64,000 nt of DNA from JBDRNO01 sp043811005 (GTDB lineage Bacteria > Bacteroidota > Bacteroidia > NORP154). The notes under the pieces were generated by a model. It was given only the letters and a program-made list of their open reading frames with translations. It did not search any database and had not been told where the DNA came from. The stretch spans positions 1 through 64,000 of the forward strand of contig JBDRNO010000145.1 of NCBI GenBank assembly GCA_043811005.1, in the 5' to 3' direction. Shown in pieces: positions 60,794-64,000 of this stretch (positions within the stretch are counted from its first letter, which is position 1; every line of letters begins with the position of its first letter). Both the position numbers and the translations under genes were made by a program.

Positions 60794-61199
60794 AAGAAAA
60801 AATATTAATCGTGGATTTAAGAAACTTCGGGTGTGGCAGGATGCCGTTACACTATATGTTTTAGCTTGTAAAATATTATCTAAATTTCCGTTTGAACTAA
60901 AAAAGGCAGCTGCTAACAGTATTGATGCGTCACACAGCATTTCGCGAAATATAGCGGAGGGGAATTGTAGAAGAAGTATTAAGGAATATTTAAATTATCT
61001 GAATATATCACTTGCATCATGTGGTGAATTTCATTCTTCTTATTGTAGCTTTTATCAGGCAAAACAAATCACAGAAGATGAATTCGAACAACTTGATGAA
61101 CTGCATTATAAAGTTGAGAACCAACTGCTAAAACTTATTGAATCGCTACAAAAGAAACAGAAAATTGGAGATTGGGAGGATACTTTTTATCAGAGTTAA
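60786..61199 (+). CDS. Four-helix-bundle protein (S23/Avd-like family)
   Basis: 137 aa. The pattern KLRVWQDAVTLYVLACKIL ... FPFELKKAAANSIDASHSIS ... NIAEGNCRRSIKEYLNYLNI ... SLASCGEFHSSYC is that of the four-helix-bundle family named after the 23S rRNA intervening-sequence protein; the Avd protein of diversity-generating retroelements has the same fold. The function is unproven; homologs form pentameric rings that bind nucleic acid in some cases. It overlaps the MORN-repeat gene and is followed at once by the inverted copy of the octamer minisatellite. Confidence 0.9.
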   Translation: MNKRKNINRGFKKLRVWQDAVTLYVLACKILSKFPFELKKAAANSIDASHSISRNIAEGNCRRSIKEYLNYLNISLASCGEFHSSYCSFYQAKQITEDEFEQLDELHYKVENQLLKLIESLQKKQKIGDWEDTFYQS

Positions 61200-61304
61200 T
61201 TCCACTGTTCCAACATTCCATCATTCCATCATTCCATCTTTCCATCTTTCCATTATTCCATCATTCCAATATTCCATCATTCCAATATTCCAATATTCCA
61301 ATTA
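61200..61304 (+). repeat. 8-bp minisatellite TTCCATCA, right flank
   Basis: About 13 tandem octamers (TTCCATCA, TTCCATCT, TTCCAATA), beginning inside the last bases of the four-helix-bundle gene. It is the reverse complement of the block at 59581-59640. Confidence 0.9.
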
Positions 61305-61367
61305 GGTTGTGGCTTGTAGGGCTTATAATGTATAAAATTGCGTTTTTATTGCAAGTAAGCTCCGCCA

Positions 61368-64000
61368 TCACACCGGCCATTCCCTCGGCTTATCATAGCC
61401 CTTAATTTTAGCATATTCCCTTGCCTGGTGCATGAACGCCTCAAGCCGTGTTTCAATACCGGTATCGTCCTGGCCATCATAAGCAATATTTTCCCATGGA
61501 ATATTATCGTGGTCTTTTCTAAAGACATGGGAAACCGACTCTATGAGTGTCCCGGGCAAGCACGAAAAGGGCAGGATATTAACAATGCCCGAGATCCCTG
61601 TATTAGTGAGACCCGCTGCAGACCCGATCGCAATTGCAGGGTCTCCATCGTAATCTTTATGGACATAAGGCCCGCATAGGTCAAGCATCTCTTTTACGGG
61701 GATTTCCCTCTCCAATTCAGCAGCATCTCCAATTGCATTATGATACTTTTTGGCTGAGACGCTCTGTGAGAATTGCTGGGTTTTTGACTTAAAGAGCCCT
61801 TTTATATCCCTTTTCCATATACTGTCCCTTGTATAGCGGTAGGTTGAATAGGAAATCCATTCAGCAAAAGGCGCAATAAGCGTTTCAGCGCCCATCTCTT
61901 CAAGCTTCTGTACAAGAAAACCGCTGCAGTATGGATTATCCCGCATAAATATCTCACCCACAATAGAAACAACGGGTTTTCTTATACCATTGGCAACTTT
62001 AATTCCCTTAAATGCCTTTGCTGCCTGTTTAAGAACTTCTGCAAGGTCCTTAGTGCCTCTCTCAACAGAGGATATCACCTCTTGAAGCCAGTGTTGATAT
62101 ACCCTGTCGGTCTCTCCTTTAACAACTTCGTAAGGTCTTCTCTCCTGCAGTAATTTGCGAAGCAGGTCAATCGCAACAAAACCCTTCCATGCACCAAAGC
62201 GGAATTTCGTTCCTTTACCACCTGAAATATCTTCGTAAGAATTTTCGTCACTGGGAGAAATAAGATTAACATCATGAAAACCAGCCCGGTTAAAAATTAT
62301 CTTCTGCAGTTTATTATATTGACCAAAACGGCAGGGTCCATTGTGGTCTGGCATGAAAAAACTTACTTTCTTAGGGTCGCAACCCGGTTCCATCAGCTTT
62401 TTCAGAAAACTGCCTGTTGTGCATATCATAGGGAAACACTCCCTGGATGAGGTGTATTTTCTGCCAAGTTCAATATCTGTTTCATCCTGTTTGGGTAAAA
62501 CCTCCGCATGGATACCGCAACTTCGGCATGCGGCAGCCATAGCATACCCGCCATCGCACATATAGGGGACATAAAGCACTCTGTCTGCAGTAGGCGCGGA
62601 AAGCAATTTGCCCGGGCGATAGATCTTTTCTTTTTCTATATTAACCTTCCGGTATCCTTTAAGACTGTCAAGAAAAGCTTCGCACCTGGTGAGCATACCC
62701 GCATCAGCGCTGTGTTCATCAACTTCGATCTGAAGATATGGCTTTCCACGCATCTCTTCACGCACATAATGGGAAAGGAAGGAATCAGGACCGCACTTGA
62801 AATTACCGAGATAAACAGCATGAAGACGGGCATCCTTGGCTATTATTCGTGAGCCGGAAATTATTTTCTGCCCGTTTGGCCAATACATCTTGGTGTAGTT
62901 ATTAAAAATATACTCGTTATCAAGTGGAAGAAAATCAACCGGTATGGGAAGAACATCCAGGTTGATCAGCTTTTCAGCGAGGCGAAGATTTAACTCCGGA
63001 TCACCGGTATTGTATGGCCTGCCAAGAATAACAAGCGCCTCCTTGTCCTGCGGGAGATCGTTCAGCGCCTCTTGTCCCCTGATCTCAACAGCTCTCTCAA
63101 AGGCATCTTGTGCCTCGTCTGCTGACCTTATTGCTTTTACTACTTTTGATTTGGAAATACCGAATTTTTCACTCATAAAGCGGGAGAGCTCTTTGTTCAG
63201 CATTCTGCCGGTATAACGAAAATGAAGTGTCGGGATCAGGAGCTTTTCTTTATCTTTATTATCTGCGAGAGCCGCACGTATCATAAACGGATATGATTGT
63301 ATCCATGGGCAGTTACAGTTACTTGTAGGATTATTCTTAGCTGCTTTTTGATTAACTATAAAGGGGGTAAAGACATAATCAACATTTTTCTTTAACAGGT
63401 CATGAACATGTCCATGCATGATCTCCACCGGCAAGCACGTCTCGGTAGCCAGTAGTTCAAGCGATTTTGCGACCATCGGGCGGTCGGTAGGGGATGACAG
63501 GACGACATGAAAGCCCAGTTCACGGAAGAAAGTGCGCCAAAAAGGAAATTGCTGGTAAAAGATAGAGAGTCCGCGCGTGATACCAATAGTTATCCTGTTA
63601 TTTTTTGCCTCCTTTTCATAGTCACCTAAAAGCAGCTTCAGGCGTTCTTCAAAAAGATTTGGAATATCCTTTCCTTTGCCCTTCCGCTCTTTTATCTCGA
63701 ATTTTTCGCAACGCCCTCCATAAAAAAGAGATTTTTTGCTTCCTTCGATCTTTACTCTCCGTATTTCACACCGGTTAGAGCATGGTTCTTTTTTGTCATT
63801 AAACTTTGCCTTACATGTGAATTTATCTATTGAAAATGATGTTTTACTTATATTAAAGGTTTTAAATCGCGTTTTTGCACCAATTTCGTTATTCATCTTG
63901 TCTCTGGCGAGCATTGCTACACCAATAGCTCCGGTAACATCAAAATGAGGTGGTACGATTACCGGTTTCCCAAGGATTTTTTCAAAAGCGGCAACAACTG
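61368..64000 (-). CDS. Acyl-CoA dehydratase activase-related giant protein (C-terminal part)
   Basis: The frame runs off the right edge; the ATG at 63914 is internal, since the frame continues upstream (GKPVIVPPHFDVTGAIGVAM). About 877 residues are visible: the end of a BadF/BcrAD-type ATPase domain, then a DUF2229-like region (FYQQFPFWRTFFRELGFHVV), and a 2-hydroxyglutaryl-CoA dehydratase D-component-like domain with conserved Cys-containing strings (LATETCLPVEIMHGHV, NPTSNCNCPWIQSYPF, SSRECFPMICTTGSF, DHNGPCRFGQY). By family knowledge such proteins of about 1400 aa are iron-sulfur ATPases related to radical dehydratase activators; the substrate is unknown. No dehydratase partner is visible in the window. 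Confidence 0.88.
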   Translation of the reverse strand, partial: VVAAFEKILGKPVIVPPHFDVTGAIGVAMLARDKMNNEIGAKTRFKTFNISKTSFSIDKFTCKAKFNDKKEPCSNRCEIRRVKIEGSKKSLFYGGRCEKFEIKERKGKGKDIPNLFEERLKLLLGDYEKEAKNNRITIGITRGLSIFYQQFPFWRTFFRELGFHVVLSSPTDRPMVAKSLELLATETCLPVEIMHGHVHDLLKKNVDYVFTPFIVNQKAAKNNPTSNCNCPWIQSYPFMIRAALADNKDKEKLLIPTLHFRYTGRMLNKELSRFMSEKFGISKSKVVKAIRSADEAQDAFERAVEIRGQEALNDLPQDKEALVILGRPYNTGDPELNLRLAEKLINLDVLPIPVDFLPLDNEYIFNNYTKMYWPNGQKIISGSRIIAKDARLHAVYLGNFKCGPDSFLSHYVREEMRGKPYLQIEVDEHSADAGMLTRCEAFLDSLKGYRKVNIEKEKIYRPGKLLSAPTADRVLYVPYMCDGGYAMAAACRSCGIHAEVLPKQDETDIELGRKYTSSRECFPMICTTGSFLKKLMEPGCDPKKVSFFMPDHNGPCRFGQYNKLQKIIFNRAGFHDVNLISPSDENSYEDISGGKGTKFRFGAWKGFVAIDLLRKLLQERRPYEVVKGETDRVYQHWLQEVISSVERGTKDLAEVLKQAAKAFKGIKVANGIRKPVVSIVGEIFMRDNPYCSGFLVQKLEEMGAETLIAPFAEWISYSTYRYTRDSIWKRDIKGLFKSKTQQFSQSVSAKKYHNAIGDAAELEREIPVKEMLDLCGPYVHKDYDGDPAIAIGSAAGLTNTGISGIVNILPFSCLPGTLIESVSHVFRKDHDNIPWENIAYDGQDDTGIETRLEAFMHQAREYAKIKGYDKPREWPV

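Noticed and set aside
59663..61199. Classical toxin-antitoxin pair from the YwqK name
   Set aside because: The MORN-repeat protein has a signal peptide and an unknown C-terminal half, and the partner is a four-helix-bundle protein; the antitoxin name is inherited from another system.
59581..61304. Complete diversity-generating retroelement
   Set aside because: The four-helix protein is Avd-like, but I see no reverse transcriptase, template repeat or variable repeat in the window.
1..64000. CRISPR array
   Set aside because: The tandem repeats seen (7, 8, 14 and 22 bp units) have no regular unique spacers, and no cas genes are present.
1..64000. tRNA or rRNA genes
   Set aside because: I found no cloverleaf with the expected T-arm sequence and no rRNA-like stretch; a covariance-model scan would settle this.

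Overview
The window comes from a low-GC member of the phylum Bacteroidota, most likely an uncultivated lineage; I cannot name a genus. The evidence is: several type IX secretion (T9SS) C-terminal sorting domains of types A and B, SprB and PKD repeats, a PorE-like TPR/propeller/OmpA protein, a bacteroidete-type promoter (TTTG-N19-TAnnTTTG at 44167-44197), weak Shine-Dalgarno sites and several TTG/GTG starts. I see no rRNA, tRNA, CRISPR array or prophage.

Layout. 1-13.9 kb is housekeeping with one surface-protein tail: the end of a SprB-repeat T9SS protein, a fused oligopeptide ABC ATPase, a DEDD exonuclease, a PAS membrane protein, a truncated Pcm-like lipoprotein, a beta-lactamase-fold hydrolase, lipB, a phosphoglucose/phosphomannose isomerase, lysS, gpsA and uvrC. 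13.9-26.5 kb (minus strand) is a surface-protein cluster: three very large paralogs (beta-helix-like head, glycine-rich middle, Ig/PKD domains, T9SS tail) and a secreted metallophosphoesterase. 26.9-48.9 kb mixes envelope proteins (two OmpA-family proteins, a 1206-aa barrel-like protein, an oligopeptide-binding lipoprotein, an Ig-like lipoprotein, a TPR protein) with comF, dnaG and recJ. 48.9-54.2 kb is a minus-strand membrane/signalling block: a lipoprotein, an acyl-carrier-like protein lacking its attachment serine, an OmpR/histidine-kinase pair, a 40-aa membrane protein overlooked by length cut-offs, two small membrane proteins, VanZ and a Ca/Na antiporter. 54.3-64 kb holds a small lipoprotein, a PKD T9SS protein, a propeller/SpoIIE phosphatase sensor, a MORN-repeat protein coupled to a four-helix-bundle protein between inverted 8-bp minisatellites, and the C-terminal part of a giant CoA-dehydratase-activase-like protein.

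The most unusual property is the density and variety of short dispersed repeats. At least nine families (palindromes, heptamer and octamer tandem repeats, MITE-like inverted repeats, an IS200-like/RAYT-derived inverted-repeat element) fill the intergenic gaps. Many also lie in frame inside genes: gpsA (twice), uvrC, lipB, the signal peptides of three or four exported proteins, the linker just before two T9SS sorting domains, and a lipoprotein with two different palindromes. One composite intergenic module occurs intact and also split by other repeats, which suggests repeats nested in repeats. This is the best candidate here for an undescribed system: a repeat-proliferation process that tolerates or exploits in-frame insertion.
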